Source of the DNA: Rhodococcus sp. 105337
GTDB lineage: Bacteria > Actinomycetota > Actinomycetes > Mycobacteriales > Mycobacteriaceae
Assembly (NCBI RefSeq): GCF_012844225.1
Contig: NZ_JABAGQ010000004.1
Coordinates: 186,001-250,000, forward strand
Direction of reading: 5' to 3'
Length of the DNA: 64,000 nt
This document shows positions 19,733-28,898 of this stretch, one piece after another. A program made the position numbers and the translations under genes. The notes under the pieces are model-generated. The model ran no database searches, was not told the DNA's origin, and saw only the letters and a program-made list of their open reading frames with translations. Within the stretch, counting starts at the first letter, position 1. Each line of letters starts with the position of its first letter.

Positions 19733-21274
19733 GTGAGCGAATCCGGGACGGCGGAGTGGGTGAACCCGCTGCGGGACAGCAGGGATCGCCGGCTACCCCG
19801 TATCGCGGGTCCGTGCGCTCTCGTCATCTTCGGCGTCACGGGCGATCTCGCCCGGCGCAAGCTGATGCCGGCGGTGTACGACCTGGCCAACCGCGGGCTC
19901 CTGCCGCCCGGATTCGCTCTTGTCGGATTCGCCCGCCGGGAGTGGGACGACGCCGAGTTCGGTGAAGTGGTGCATGACGCGGTGCGCAACAATTCGCGCA
20001 CCCCGTTCCGCGAGGAGGTCTGGCAGCGGCTCGCCGAAGGCATCCGCTTCGTCCAGGGCTCGTTCGACGACGACGCGGCGTTCGCCGAGCTCGCCGAGAC
20101 CCTGCACAAGCTCGATCAGGAGCGGGGTACCGGCGGAAATCACGCCTTCTACCTGTCGGTTCCGCCCGACGCGTTCCCGGTGGTGTGCGGGCAACTGGCA
20201 CGCTCGGGTCTCGCGGCGGCGCACGACGACTCGTGGAGCCGGGTGGTGATCGAGAAACCGTTCGGCCACAACCTCGAGAGTGCGCGTGAACTCAACGCGG
20301 TCGTCGGCGAAGTGTTCTCCGAGGATTCGGTGTTCCGCATCGACCACTATCTCGGCAAGGAGACGGTTCAAAACATCCTGGCGCTGCGGTTCGCGAACCA
20401 GTTGTTCGATCCGATCTGGAACGCGCACTACGTCGACCATGTCCAGATCACCATGGCCGAGGACATCGGTCTCGGCGGACGAGCGGGATATTACGACGGG
20501 ATCGGGGCGGCGCGCGACGTCATCCAGAACCATCTGCTGCAGTTGCTGGCGTTCACGGCGATGGAAGAGCCGATCAGCTTCGCGCCGTCCGAACTGCGCG
20601 CCGAGAAGATCAAGGTGCTGTCCGCGACCCGGCTTGCCGAACCCCTCGACGAGACCACCGCACGCGGTCAGTACACCGGTGGCTGGCAGGGCGGCGAACG
20701 TGTCGTCGGGCTGCTCGAGGAAAAGGGCTTCGCGGCGGATTCGACGACCGAGACGTATGCGGCGATCACCCTCGAGGTGGACACCCGGCGGTGGGCCGGG
20801 GTCCCGTTCTACCTGCGGACCGGAAAACGGCTGGGCCGCCGGGTCACCGAGATCGCCGTCGTGTTCAAGCGTGCGCCCCACCTGCCGTTCGACACGACGA
20901 TGACCTCCGACCTCGGCCAGAACGCACTCGTGATCCGGGTGCAGCCCGACGAAGGTGTCACGATGCGCTTCGGGTCGAAGGTGCCCGGCTCCGAGATGGA
21001 GGTGCGCGACGTGAGCATGGACTTCAGTTACGGTCAGGCGTTCACGGTGTCCTCCCCGGAGGCGTACGAACGACTGTTGCTCGACGTGCTGCTCGGAGAA
21101 CCGTCCCTGTTCCCCGTGGACGAAGAGGTCGAGTTGTCCTGGAAGATCCTCGATCCGGTTCTCGACCATTGGGCCACGAAGGGCCGGCCCGAACCGTACG
21201 AGGCGGGAAGCTGGGGCACGGCGTCGTCCGACGAGATGCTGCGCCGCTCCGGCCGGGAATGGAGACGGCCGTGA
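19733..21274 (+). CDS. zwf: Glucose-6-phosphate 1-dehydrogenase
   Basis: First enzyme of the oxidative pentose phosphate pathway (513 aa), oxidising glucose-6-phosphate with NADP. The nucleotide-binding motif is FGVTGDLARRKL near residue 33, and the substrate and catalytic motif RIDHYLGKE is at residues 202-210. The GTG start is 2 bp past the tal stop. Its end overlaps opcA by 4 bp. In actinobacteria OpcA binds and activates this enzyme, so coupled synthesis makes sense. Confidence 0.97.
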   Translation: MSESGTAEWVNPLRDSRDRRLPRIAGPCALVIFGVTGDLARRKLMPAVYDLANRGLLPPGFALVGFARREWDDAEFGEVVHDAVRNNSRTPFREEVWQRLAEGIRFVQGSFDDDAAFAELAETLHKLDQERGTGGNHAFYLSVPPDAFPVVCGQLARSGLAAAHDDSWSRVVIEKPFGHNLESARELNAVVGEVFSEDSVFRIDHYLGKETVQNILALRFANQLFDPIWNAHYVDHVQITMAEDIGLGGRAGYYDGIGAARDVIQNHLLQLLAFTAMEEPISFAPSELRAEKIKVLSATRLAEPLDETTARGQYTGGWQGGERVVGLLEEKGFAADSTTETYAAITLEVDTRRWAGVPFYLRTGKRLGRRVTEIAVVFKRAPHLPFDTTMTSDLGQNALVIRVQPDEGVTMRFGSKVPGSEMEVRDVSMDFSYGQAFTVSSPEAYERLLLDVLLGEPSLFPVDEEVELSWKILDPVLDHWATKGRPEPYEAGSWGTASSDEMLRRSGREWRRP

Positions 21275-22179
21275 GACTGCAATTGCGCAACACCTCCGCG
21301 GTGGACGTCAGCAAGAAGCTGGTCGAACTTCGCAGGACCGGCGGAATCGTCACTCAGGGCAGGGTTCTCACACTCGTCGTGTGCGCCGGCGAAGCCCGGG
21401 GAATCGAGGCGGCGATTTCGGCCGCCACCGATGCCGCCCGCGAGCATCCCTGCCGCGTCATCGTCGTCGGGCGGGGGCGGGCCGAAGGCCCCTCGCGCCT
21501 CGACGCGGAGATCCGCGTCGGTGGTGAGGCCGGCGCGTCCGAGGTGCTGATCCTCGCGCTCCACGGCGAACTCGCCGAGCACCAGGAGTCGGTCGTGGTG
21601 CCCTTCCTGCTGCCCGACACGCCTGTCGTGGCGTGGTGGCCCGGCCAGGCGCCGCCGGTTCCCGCACACGACCCCGTGGGCAGGTTGGCGGTGCGCCGGC
21701 TCACCGACACCACGAACGCCCTCGATCCGCGCGCCGATCTGTTCTCGCGGTTGTCCGGATACACCCCGGGTGACACCGACCTGGCATGGGCCCGGATCAC
21801 CTACTGGCGCGCGCTGCTGGTCTCCGCGCTCGAACAACCGCCGTACGAGCAGGTCGTGTCAGCCCATGTCTCGGGCCTGCAGACCGAACCGGCCATCGAC
21901 CTTCTCGCGGGATGGCTCGCGAGCCGCATCGACTGCCCGGTGCAGCGCGCGACCGGCGACCTGCGCGTCGAACTGCGCACCACCACGCAGACGATCGTGC
22001 TCGGCCGTCCGCAGGAGGGGCGTGTCGCGACGCTCGAACGAACCGACAAACCTGCGTCCTTGATCACGCTGGCACGGCGGGACTCCGCGGAGTGCCTCGC
22101 CGAAGAACTGCGCCGGCTCGACCCCGATGTCATCTACGAGGCCGCGCTGTCGGCCCTGCCGAAGGTGGAATATGTCTGA
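21271..22179 (+). CDS. opcA: OpcA, glucose-6-phosphate dehydrogenase assembly protein
   Basis: A 302-residue protein required for full activity of Zwf in actinobacteria and cyanobacteria. Typical segments are NTSAVDVSKKLVELRRTGG, the central PDTPVVAWWPGQAP and LDPRADLFSRL, and an end with LAEELRRLDPDVIYEAAL. The GTG start overlaps the zwf stop (GTGA) and has GGAGA upstream. An in-frame ATG four codons earlier is an alternative start. The 3' end overlaps pgl by 8 bp. Confidence 0.93.
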   Translation: MRLQLRNTSAVDVSKKLVELRRTGGIVTQGRVLTLVVCAGEARGIEAAISAATDAAREHPCRVIVVGRGRAEGPSRLDAEIRVGGEAGASEVLILALHGELAEHQESVVVPFLLPDTPVVAWWPGQAPPVPAHDPVGRLAVRRLTDTTNALDPRADLFSRLSGYTPGDTDLAWARITYWRALLVSALEQPPYEQVVSAHVSGLQTEPAIDLLAGWLASRIDCPVQRATGDLRVELRTTTQTIVLGRPQEGRVATLERTDKPASLITLARRDSAECLAEELRRLDPDVIYEAALSALPKVEYV

Positions 22180-22933
22180 TCCCGCCAAGACCCCGACCGA
22201 GGTATTGACCTTCGCCGACTCCGATGCCGTCGCACGCGCCGCGGCAAAGGCTTTCGTCGATGCGGTGGTGGCAGCACAAACCGAACGGCTCCAGGCCCAC
22301 GTGGTGCTCACCGGCGGCGGAACGGGCATCGCCGTGCTCGAACACGTCGGGCGTGAGCAGGGCGGGATCGACTGGTCGGCCGTCAACGTGTACTTCGGCG
22401 ACGAGCGGTTCCTGCCCCCGGGCGACCCCGAGCGCAACGAAGTACAGGCGCGGGCTGCGTTGCTCGACCACGTGCCGATCGACGAGGCGCGCATCCACAC
22501 CATGCCTGCTCTCGGTGAGGACGGATGCACCACGCCGGCGGAGTCCGCCGAGCGCTATGCCCGACTCCTCGCGGCACAGTCCGCAGACGGGTCCGTGCCC
22601 GACTTCGACGTGCACCTGCTCGGCATGGGCGGCGAGGGGCACATCAACTCCCTCTTCCCGCACACCGCTGCGGTGCGCGAAACGGAGCGATTCGTCGTCG
22701 GAGTGGACGATTCACCGAAGCCGCCGCCGGCGCGGGTGACCTTGACGCTGCCCGCTGTGCAACGCGCCCGTCAGGTGTGGTTGCTGGTCGCCGGTGAGAA
22801 CAAGGCCGACGCCGTAGCCGCGTCGGTCGGCGGAGCGGACCCGGAGGACATTCCCGCCGCCGGAGCGCACGGGCGTGAGCGCACCGTGTGGTTCGTCGAC
22901 CCGGCTGCGGCCGCGAAACTTCCCACGTCCTGA
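22172..22933 (+). CDS. pgl: 6-phosphogluconolactonase
   Basis: Hydrolyses 6-phosphogluconolactone, the product of Zwf. The 253-residue NagB/RpiA-fold protein shows LTGGGTGIAVLEHV, VYFGDERFLPP and the catalytic loop LGMGGEGHINSLFPHT, where the usual Asp before Gly-His is Glu but the histidine is kept. The ATG lies inside the last codons of opcA. It is the last gene of the operon; a hairpin follows directly. Confidence 0.94.
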   Translation: MSDPAKTPTEVLTFADSDAVARAAAKAFVDAVVAAQTERLQAHVVLTGGGTGIAVLEHVGREQGGIDWSAVNVYFGDERFLPPGDPERNEVQARAALLDHVPIDEARIHTMPALGEDGCTTPAESAERYARLLAAQSADGSVPDFDVHLLGMGGEGHINSLFPHTAAVRETERFVVGVDDSPKPPPARVTLTLPAVQRARQVWLLVAGENKADAVAASVGGADPEDIPAAGAHGRERTVWFVDPAAAAKLPTS

Positions 22934-22934
22934 T

Positions 22935-22956
22935 CGGCGGCGGTTCCGCGCCGCCG
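22935..22956 (+). terminator. Hairpin terminating the pentose phosphate operon
   Basis: An 8-bp GC stem (CGGCGGCG / CGCCGCCG) with a 6-nt loop starts 2 bp after the pgl stop codon. There is no T-run. Confidence 0.6.
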
Positions 22957-23258
22957 AGTTATCGAGGGTCGCTGTCGCAGTCCGGATCGTCGGCCGGGAT
23001 CTGCGGTGCGGTGTCGTCGGTGCCCTCCCTGACGCAACGAAACTTTATGGACGAGCGGGGTCCGCGCGTCGCGCGTGAGGCAGCGAGCCGAGAGCGTCCG
23101 GGAACACATCGCGTCGTTCGTGGATCCATGCGGGTGGGCTCCTCCTGTGGTGGGCCGCCGTCGTTGTCGGCCCTTGTCACGTTCGACGCACCACCGGACC
23201 CTGCGGTTCCCACGCCGCAGGAAGAACCGGCGCTCCCCTAGCTCGGTCTCGCTGTCCC
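22957..23258. other. Intergenic stretch between pgl and the GMC gene
   Basis: About 300 bp between two convergent genes. Short open frames exist on both strands (for example 84 codons at 22959-23213 on the minus strand) but none shows a family motif or a convincing ribosome-binding site. I see no gene here. Confidence 0.5.
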
Positions 23259-25034
23259 TTACAGCCCTCGCTCGATCACCGCGGCGGTGACCCGGTCGTC
23301 GATCGACGAGACCGGATTCTCACGCCCCACCCACACCTCACCGCCGAAGTACTTCTCGATGATCTTCTCCGCCGTCCGGGTGGCGACAGCCTGCGTGGTC
23401 AGCGTGGGGTTGGGGCCGCCGAGGCTGTTGGCGAGCGCCGAGTTGTCGGTGATGAACAGGCGCTTGACCCAACGTGATTCCGCATCGGCGTCGAGTACCG
23501 AGTTGTGTTCTTCGAGGCCCATCCGCATGCTCGACTGCGAATGCAGAATCAACGGCGGCCAGTCGCATCGGTGCACCGACTTGGCGCCCGCCGCGCGCAT
23601 CAGTTCGACAGCCTTCCGGGTCGAGTATTCGCGATTGCGCTTCGTGCGCGCCGATCGATTTCTGTGGGCCATGGTCACTTTCGGCGCGAGCCCGCCTTCG
23701 CTCGGAAGCAGCACCGGCGACAACGTCACCCGGTTCTCCGGTTCGACGTCGTCGTCGGTGATGACGAGTGCCGCGAGCACCCGGTCGGTGTCGGCCATCG
23801 TATTCAGCAGATCGCGGCCCACGAGCCTTCCCATGGTGTCCGCTCCCGCGGAGTCGACCACGCCCCCCGCTCTTCCGTATCCGTGGATCCCGGAATCGCT
23901 GAAGTTCAGTGCGTACGCGATGAGCGCCGGTGGCAGACCGAGTTGCTCGACCCCGCCGTAGCCGGGAAGGTCGACGCGTGCATTCGAGCCGGGGCCTCTG
24001 GTCTGGCCCGTGTACTCGTCGAAGACCCCGAATACGCCGTCCATGTGGTGATCGGTCAAGCCACGGCCGACCCATCCGTTCGGGTTGGGGAGACCGGAAC
24101 CGAGCCACAGTCGCGGCGACTCGACACATCCTGCGGCGAGAACGACGACGGGAGCCGTGGCCTCGTGCTCCGCGCCGTCGGCGGTGGTCGTGAACCGCAC
24201 CCCACGCGCGGTGGTCTCCCCGTGGACCTCCTCGAAGAGGATCTTCGTGACGACGGCGTCGGAGACGAGTGTGACGGCACGGCCGTGGGGCGACCACGCG
24301 TCGGCGGTGAGCATCATCGGAACGTACGAATTATCGGTCGAGCGCTTGGCTTTCAGATTTCGTGGCGCTCCGAGCGGCAGGTAGCAACCCTGATAGCAGT
24401 GCCCACACATGGTGCATCCGCGTGCGTCGGGGTAGTGCAGCAGCGCGGGGTCGCGGGTGCGTCCGGCGGTTCCGCCGGGCTGCAGGATCGCGTTCTGCTG
24501 CGCACGGTACGACGGTCCTGTCGTGTCGAGCGTGGTCTGGTGTGTCAGGCCGAGGGCGGCGGCGCCACGGAGGAACACCTGCTCCTTGGCGCCCATCGGC
24601 GCCGTCTGCACCGGGAGTGTCGCCTCGACCCATTCGTAGTAGCGCCGCAACTCGTCGTAACCGAACGGGAACAGATGCGCGGTGTCGTACATGTCCCGGT
24701 CGGGACCGTCGTATCCGGCGAATGCACCTGCTGCCGCCCGAGGCGAATTACCGAAGAAGTGCAGGGTGGTGCCCCCGACGCCGGCGACCTGCCACACATA
24801 CGATTGCTGAGGAACGTCGCGCAGCCACGGCGTCCGGGATCGATCACCGGGTCCTTGCCGCAGAAATCCTGTGATCGGGTTGTTGGCGTCGTCCTCGAAA
24901 TGCGTCCACTCGTTCTCCGGGTCGGCGAAGCGTGGCCCGGCTTCGAGGACGAGGACATCGAGCCCGCGGGCGGCGAGTTCCTTCGCGACCACGGGGCCGC
25001 CCCCGCCCGACCCGATCACGATTACGTCGGTCAT
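23259..25034 (-). CDS. GMC family FAD oxidoreductase
   Basis: A 591-residue flavoprotein dehydrogenase or oxidase. The FAD Rossmann motif VIVIGSGGGGPVVAKELAARG is at the N-terminus, the GMC loop VGGTTLHFFGNSPR follows near residue 87, and the C-terminal active-site region has LHSQSSMRMG and SLGGPNPTLTTQAVATRTAE. A cysteine cluster CTMCGHCYQGC near residue 210 is as in alcohol and sugar GMC dehydrogenases that pass electrons to a partner. Its ATG abuts the stop of the Tat-exported partner. The substrate is unknown; polyol, sugar, sterol or alcohol are all possible. Confidence 0.88.
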   Translation of the reverse strand: MTDVIVIGSGGGGPVVAKELAARGLDVLVLEAGPRFADPENEWTHFEDDANNPITGFLRQGPGDRSRTPWLRDVPQQSYVWQVAGVGGTTLHFFGNSPRAAAGAFAGYDGPDRDMYDTAHLFPFGYDELRRYYEWVEATLPVQTAPMGAKEQVFLRGAAALGLTHQTTLDTTGPSYRAQQNAILQPGGTAGRTRDPALLHYPDARGCTMCGHCYQGCYLPLGAPRNLKAKRSTDNSYVPMMLTADAWSPHGRAVTLVSDAVVTKILFEEVHGETTARGVRFTTTADGAEHEATAPVVVLAAGCVESPRLWLGSGLPNPNGWVGRGLTDHHMDGVFGVFDEYTGQTRGPGSNARVDLPGYGGVEQLGLPPALIAYALNFSDSGIHGYGRAGGVVDSAGADTMGRLVGRDLLNTMADTDRVLAALVITDDDVEPENRVTLSPVLLPSEGGLAPKVTMAHRNRSARTKRNREYSTRKAVELMRAAGAKSVHRCDWPPLILHSQSSMRMGLEEHNSVLDADAESRWVKRLFITDNSALANSLGGPNPTLTTQAVATRTAEKIIEKYFGGEVWVGRENPVSSIDDRVTAAVIERGL

Positions 25035-25715
25035 CTACGCCTCCACCTTGTCGATCCCGCGGTAGTACCCGATCACTTCGTCCCACCCATCGCTCGGCCC
25101 GGCGTAGTTGCTGAGGTCCCAGCCGACGGGACGGCCGGTCGTCTTCCGTTCGACCGGATCGAACGCCGACACCTCCGAGAACGCGGCGAACGCGGCGAGG
25201 GTGGGCAGCGCGTTGACCACGAACCTGATGATGAAATTCTCGAAGCGTGGGTCGGTGTCGAGCCACTCGAACACCAGCGCCTTCTTCGCAAAGTCCAGGT
25301 TGGCGAACGGCGCCGCGAACGGCCCGTTCGAAGCGCCCGGATCGGCGGTGGCAGCAAAGATGTTGAGCAGCACCGCAACTCCGGCTGCGCCCGGAAGGGG
25401 AACTCCCACTCCTCCGAACAGCGGAATCGCGAGCGCTCGGTCGAGGGTGCGCTCGAGCGACGCTGCCGTGCCCGGAGTCACCCCACCCGGCCGGTCCGTC
25501 GCCACCCCCTGATGATGCGAATAGGGGTCGTTTCCGGGAACCACGAACGAGAGCACACCGTTGATGGTGTCCCGGATCGGTGGTGCCGGGGCCGCGGGTT
25601 GAGCCCCCGCCGCGGGCGCGCCCACCACGCCCAGCGCGGCCAGTGCGGCACCACCGCCGATCAAGCCGGTCAGAAACTGCCGTCGGTTCCATGAACCGTC
25701 GTGTTCGCAGGCCAC
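25035..25715 (-). CDS. Tat-exported small partner protein of the GMC oxidoreductase
   Basis: A 226-residue secreted protein. The N-terminus has the twin-arginine motif NRRQFLTGL at about residues 10-18, then a hydrophobic stretch and a likely cleavage after AGA. The mature part has no motif I can assign beyond general similarity to small subunits that accompany GMC dehydrogenases (gluconate dehydrogenase subunit 3-like); segments include NFIIRFVVNALPTLAAFAAF and GWDEVIGYYRGI. The GMC subunit has no signal of its own, so it is probably carried out with this protein. The GTG start has GGAGG-type pairing upstream and a possible -10 TACACT at 25753-25758. Confidence 0.75.
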   Translation of the reverse strand: MACEHDGSWNRRQFLTGLIGGGAALAALGVVGAPAAGAQPAAPAPPIRDTINGVLSFVVPGNDPYSHHQGVATDRPGGVTPGTAASLERTLDRALAIPLFGGVGVPLPGAAGVAVLLNIFAATADPGASNGPFAAPFANLDFAKKALVFEWLDTDPRFENFIIRFVVNALPTLAAFAAFSEVSAFDPVERKTTGRPVGWDLSNYAGPSDGWDEVIGYYRGIDKVEA

Positions 25716-25882
25716 GCCGCCCCCCTCCGCCGGTGCAAAGACAACTTATGGGAGTGTACGGACGAACCGGTCGGAATTCGGGAGATGGGGCGACCGGCCG
25801 GGACCTACCGGCCGCGCCGGTTCGGTCACCCGTCGGCGGTCCGGTGGACCACACTGGGAGGGTCTACGAGAGGGAGAATCCG

Positions 25883-26371
25883 ATGGGCACGCCGACCACG
25901 GTGATGGGAGAAGTACGGCCGGAAAGCGACTGTCCCGACGACGCGTCGCTGGTCGGACTGGTCTACCGTCGCAGTTTCGCGTTGCCCGCAAGCGAGATCT
26001 GGACAGCACTCACCGAACCCCGCGAATTGTCCCGCTGGTACGGCACATACACCGGAGATCCCTCCACCGGGCGGGTGCGGTTGACGATGGTGGACGAGCA
26101 CGATTCGGCCACCGCCGACGTGCGCATCGTCGAATGCACTCCCCCGTCCCGTTTCTCCGTCGACGTCGACGGATGGTTGCTCGCCGTCGCGCTGCACACC
26201 GTAGGCCGCGTCACCACCCTCGACTTCACGCACTCACACGTCCCACGATCGGAAGCCGGTGAGATCGGTCCGGTCTGGCAGTACTACCTCGATCGCTTGG
26301 ACGCCGCCTTGACCGGAGGCCGGCCGCCTCGGTGGAGCGACTACTTGTCGCTGGTCGACGAATATCGGTGA
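25883..26371 (+). CDS. SRPBCC (AHSA1/START-like) domain protein
   Basis: A 162-residue single-domain protein of the SRPBCC superfamily. Typical features are FALPASEIWTALTEPRELSRWYGTYTGDP at the start of the fold, then FSVDVDGWLLAVALHTVGRVTTLDFTHSH. Such proteins bind hydrophobic ligands, but no substrate can be named. The ATG is preceded by GAGGGAGA. It ends 19 bp from the convergent SRAP gene. Confidence 0.8.
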   Translation: MGTPTTVMGEVRPESDCPDDASLVGLVYRRSFALPASEIWTALTEPRELSRWYGTYTGDPSTGRVRLTMVDEHDSATADVRIVECTPPSRFSVDVDGWLLAVALHTVGRVTTLDFTHSHVPRSEAGEIGPVWQYYLDRLDAALTGGRPPRWSDYLSLVDEYR

Positions 26372-26390
26372 GACCTCTCCTCCGGGCCGG

Positions 26391-27107
26391 TCAATGATGG
26401 ACGGGCCGTAGCAGATCCGGCGTGTTGTTCCGGGGCGAGTTGACGGCGGTACCGACCTCGTACGGCTCGAGATGAGGTTCCGGGATCGAGTTGAGCAGCG
26501 CCTCCACGTCGTCACGGTCGGTCAGCGCCACGTCCAGCCACGGGTCGACGAACGTCTCCGGAAGCACCACGGGTGAGCGGTCGTGGATATGCCCGGCCGC
26601 ATCGGTGGCCGGGCGCGTCAGCACCGTGCACGTCCACAACCAGCGATCCGGATCATCCTCGGGCCGTTCCGGATCGGGCCACAACTCGTAGAGCCCGGCC
26701 ATCGAGATCGGCGCGTCGGCGTGCAGGAAGAAGGGAATCTTCTTGCCCTCCTCGTTCTTCATCCACTCGTAGTAGCCGTCCGCCGGCAGGATGCATCGCC
26801 GCCGGGACGCAGCAGCCTTGAACGCCGGTTTCTGCGTGATCGTCTCCGAACGGGCGTTGATCATGCGCGAGCCGATCTTCGGGTCCTTCGCCCACGACGG
26901 CACCAGACCCCAACTGACCCGGGACGACACCATGCGCACCGGATCACCGCCGGGCGTGTCGCGTGGGACGCGCTCGAGCACCACGTTGACCCGCTGGGTG
27001 GGGGCGACGTTGTAGGACGGTGGCAACTCCTCACCGACCGCCGTCACGGCATCGTAGGCCGCAAGCAGGTCGTCCCGGGTACTCGTGCTTGCATATCGTC
27101 CGCACAC
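26391..27107 (-). CDS. SRAP-domain protein (YedK/HMCES-like), abasic site processing
   Basis: A 238-residue SOS response-associated peptidase family protein, which forms a stable thiazolidine crosslink with abasic sites in single-stranded DNA through its N-terminal cysteine. Cys2 directly follows the start (MCGRY), Asn33 is in YNVAPTQ, Asn84 in MINARSET, Glu114 in ADGYYEW and His175 in IHDRSPVVL; these are the catalytic and DNA-binding positions of the family. Cys2 must be freed by Met removal, which fixes the GTG start. The end of the protein is a short variable tail. Confidence 0.93.
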   Translation of the reverse strand: MCGRYASTSTRDDLLAAYDAVTAVGEELPPSYNVAPTQRVNVVLERVPRDTPGGDPVRMVSSRVSWGLVPSWAKDPKIGSRMINARSETITQKPAFKAAASRRRCILPADGYYEWMKNEEGKKIPFFLHADAPISMAGLYELWPDPERPEDDPDRWLWTCTVLTRPATDAAGHIHDRSPVVLPETFVDPWLDVALTDRDDVEALLNSIPEPHLEPYEVGTAVNSPRNNTPDLLRPVHH

Positions 27108-27209
27108 GACATCGGCCTCTCTGGTTGCGACGCTCCGTTTGTTTCACATCTTCCCACCGCGATACGGCCGCACCCGGCACTCTCCGGCAACGGACGCAGC
27201 CCGGGACGT

Positions 27210-28454
27210 TCACCCCGGTCGATCCCCGAGCGAAGCCAGTCGGGAACGCACTCGGCGACGTTCCGGTTCGGTGCCGGCGAGGTCGAGCGCCTGCCGGAAC
27301 GCGGACTCGGCCTCGGCATCACGGCCGAGGCGGACGAGAAGATCGGCCCTGGCCGTGTGGTACGGGTGATGCTCGCGCAGGACCGGTTCGCCGGCCAGGC
27401 CGTCGAGCAGTGCCAGGCCCGACTCCGGGCCGTCGCACATCGCCACGGCGACCGCGCGGTTCGCGGCAACCAGCGGCGACGGCATGAGTGCGAGCAGCAC
27501 TCCGTACAGCGCAACGATCTGTCGCCAGTCGGTGGACTCGGCGTCGGGCGCCTCGTCGTGCAGCGCGGCGATCGCCGCCTGCACCGCGTACGGGCCGGGG
27601 GGCCCACCGGTCAGCCCGGTCACCACCAGCGCACGACCCTCGTCGATCATCGCCGTGTCCCACCGGGTCCGGTCCTGGGCGTCGAGGAGCACGATCTCAC
27701 CGTCGGAATCGGTGCGGGCGTGGCGACGGGCATGGACGAGCAGTTCCAGCGCGAGCAACCCGGCCACCTCACGTTGCGAAGGCATGAGCCCGTGCAGGAT
27801 CCGCACCAGCCGAAGCGATTCGTCTGCCAGATCGGGCCGTTGCAGATCGGTGCCACTACTGGCCGCATACCCTTCGGTGAAGATCGAATACAGGGCACCG
27901 AGAACCACCGGCAGCCGTTCGTCGAGTTCGTCCGGACGAGGAACCCGGAACGGGATTCGCGCGCCACGGATCTTGTTCTTGGCCCGCACGATCCGCTGCG
28001 CCATCGTGGCGTGCGGAACGAGGAACGCGCGCGCGACCTCGCCGGTGGTCAGACCTCCGAGACAACGAAGGATCAGCGCGACACGGTCGTCGGGAGCCAG
28101 TGCCGGGTGGGCACACGTGAAGAACAGTTCGAGTCGTTCGTCGGGCAATTCGTCGCCGCGCGGATCCGAGGAGCCGCGCCGCTCGATGTCGATCGCGAGT
28201 TCGGCCAGACGTTGCGTGTAGACGCGGTCGCGGCGTACCCGGTCGAGTGCCCGGCGACGGGCGGTGGTGAGCAGCCACGCGCCCGGCCGATCGGGCACCC
28301 CGCCGACCGGCCAGTGCACGAGTGCCGCCTCGAGGGCGTCCGATGCGGCTTCCTCGGCCAGGTCCAGATCGCCGAAACGGTGCACCAGCGCCGCGAGAAG
28401 CCGCCCGTGCTCCTCGCGGAACACCGCTTCGGCCGAGACACCCGCATCGGGCAC
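27210..28454 (-). CDS. ECF sigma factor with TPR-like C-terminal extension (ECF42 type)
   Basis: A 414-residue RNA polymerase sigma factor. Region 2 starts at FREEHGRLLAALVHRFGDLD, and region 4 is around LILRCLGGLTTGEVARAFLV. The C-terminal ~210 residues form a helical TPR-like extension, including SIFTEGYAASSGTDLQRPDL, as in the ECF42 group. ECF42 sigma factors are known for neighbouring YCII/DGPF-domain proteins, and here the GTG start lies 2 bp after the stop of such a gene. There is no anti-sigma gene; in this group the extension itself controls activity. The inducing signal is unknown. Confidence 0.92.
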   Translation of the reverse strand: MPDAGVSAEAVFREEHGRLLAALVHRFGDLDLAEEAASDALEAALVHWPVGGVPDRPGAWLLTTARRRALDRVRRDRVYTQRLAELAIDIERRGSSDPRGDELPDERLELFFTCAHPALAPDDRVALILRCLGGLTTGEVARAFLVPHATMAQRIVRAKNKIRGARIPFRVPRPDELDERLPVVLGALYSIFTEGYAASSGTDLQRPDLADESLRLVRILHGLMPSQREVAGLLALELLVHARRHARTDSDGEIVLLDAQDRTRWDTAMIDEGRALVVTGLTGGPPGPYAVQAAIAALHDEAPDAESTDWRQIVALYGVLLALMPSPLVAANRAVAVAMCDGPESGLALLDGLAGEPVLREHHPYHTARADLLVRLGRDAEAESAFRQALDLAGTEPERRRVRSRLASLGDRPG

Positions 28455-28456
28455 GG

Positions 28457-28795
28457 CTAGTCGCCGAACTCGGCGATCGGGCGCACCACCACGGTGCCGC
28501 CGTCCCGGGCGCCCGGACACCGGGACGCCCACTCGATCGCGACGTCGAGGTCCGGTACATCGACGACGTCGTAGCCGCCCAGTACCTCCCGGGTCTCCGC
28601 ATACGGGCCGTCGGTGACCGTGCGACGACCGTCCGCCGCCACCTGTACGGCGGTCGCGGTGGTGAGGTCCTGGAGTGCGTGGCCGGTGACGAGCACCCCC
28701 GCGTCCCGCATCGCCTTTTCGTAGTCCTGCCAGTCCTCGACCGTGCAGGTGCTCTCGTCGGCCGCCGATGTGTAGATCAACAGCATGTACTTCAT
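28457..28795 (-). CDS. YCII/DGPF-domain protein
   Basis: A 112-residue single-domain protein of the YCII-related (DGPF) family. It begins MKYMLLIYTSA and carries the signature TDGPYAETREVLGGY. The ATG has GAGGAG 6 bp upstream. It is the first gene of a pair with the ECF42 sigma factor. Family members are often the main target of their cognate sigma factor; the biochemical role is unknown. Confidence 0.9.
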   Translation of the reverse strand: MKYMLLIYTSAADESTCTVEDWQDYEKAMRDAGVLVTGHALQDLTTATAVQVAADGRRTVTDGPYAETREVLGGYDVVDVPDLDVAIEWASRCPGARDGGTVVVRPIAEFGD

Positions 28796-28898
28796 GATCG
28801 TCTCCTCGTGGTTCGGTACGACGATTCGCCGTACACCATGACGACGAACTCTCCCTACCGAAATCGACACGCGCGCGAGATTTTCTTTCGGCGGCCGG

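Noticed and set aside
22959-23213. 84-codon minus-strand frame between pgl and the GMC gene
   Set aside because: No ribosome-binding site, no motif, disordered composition; possible but not supported.
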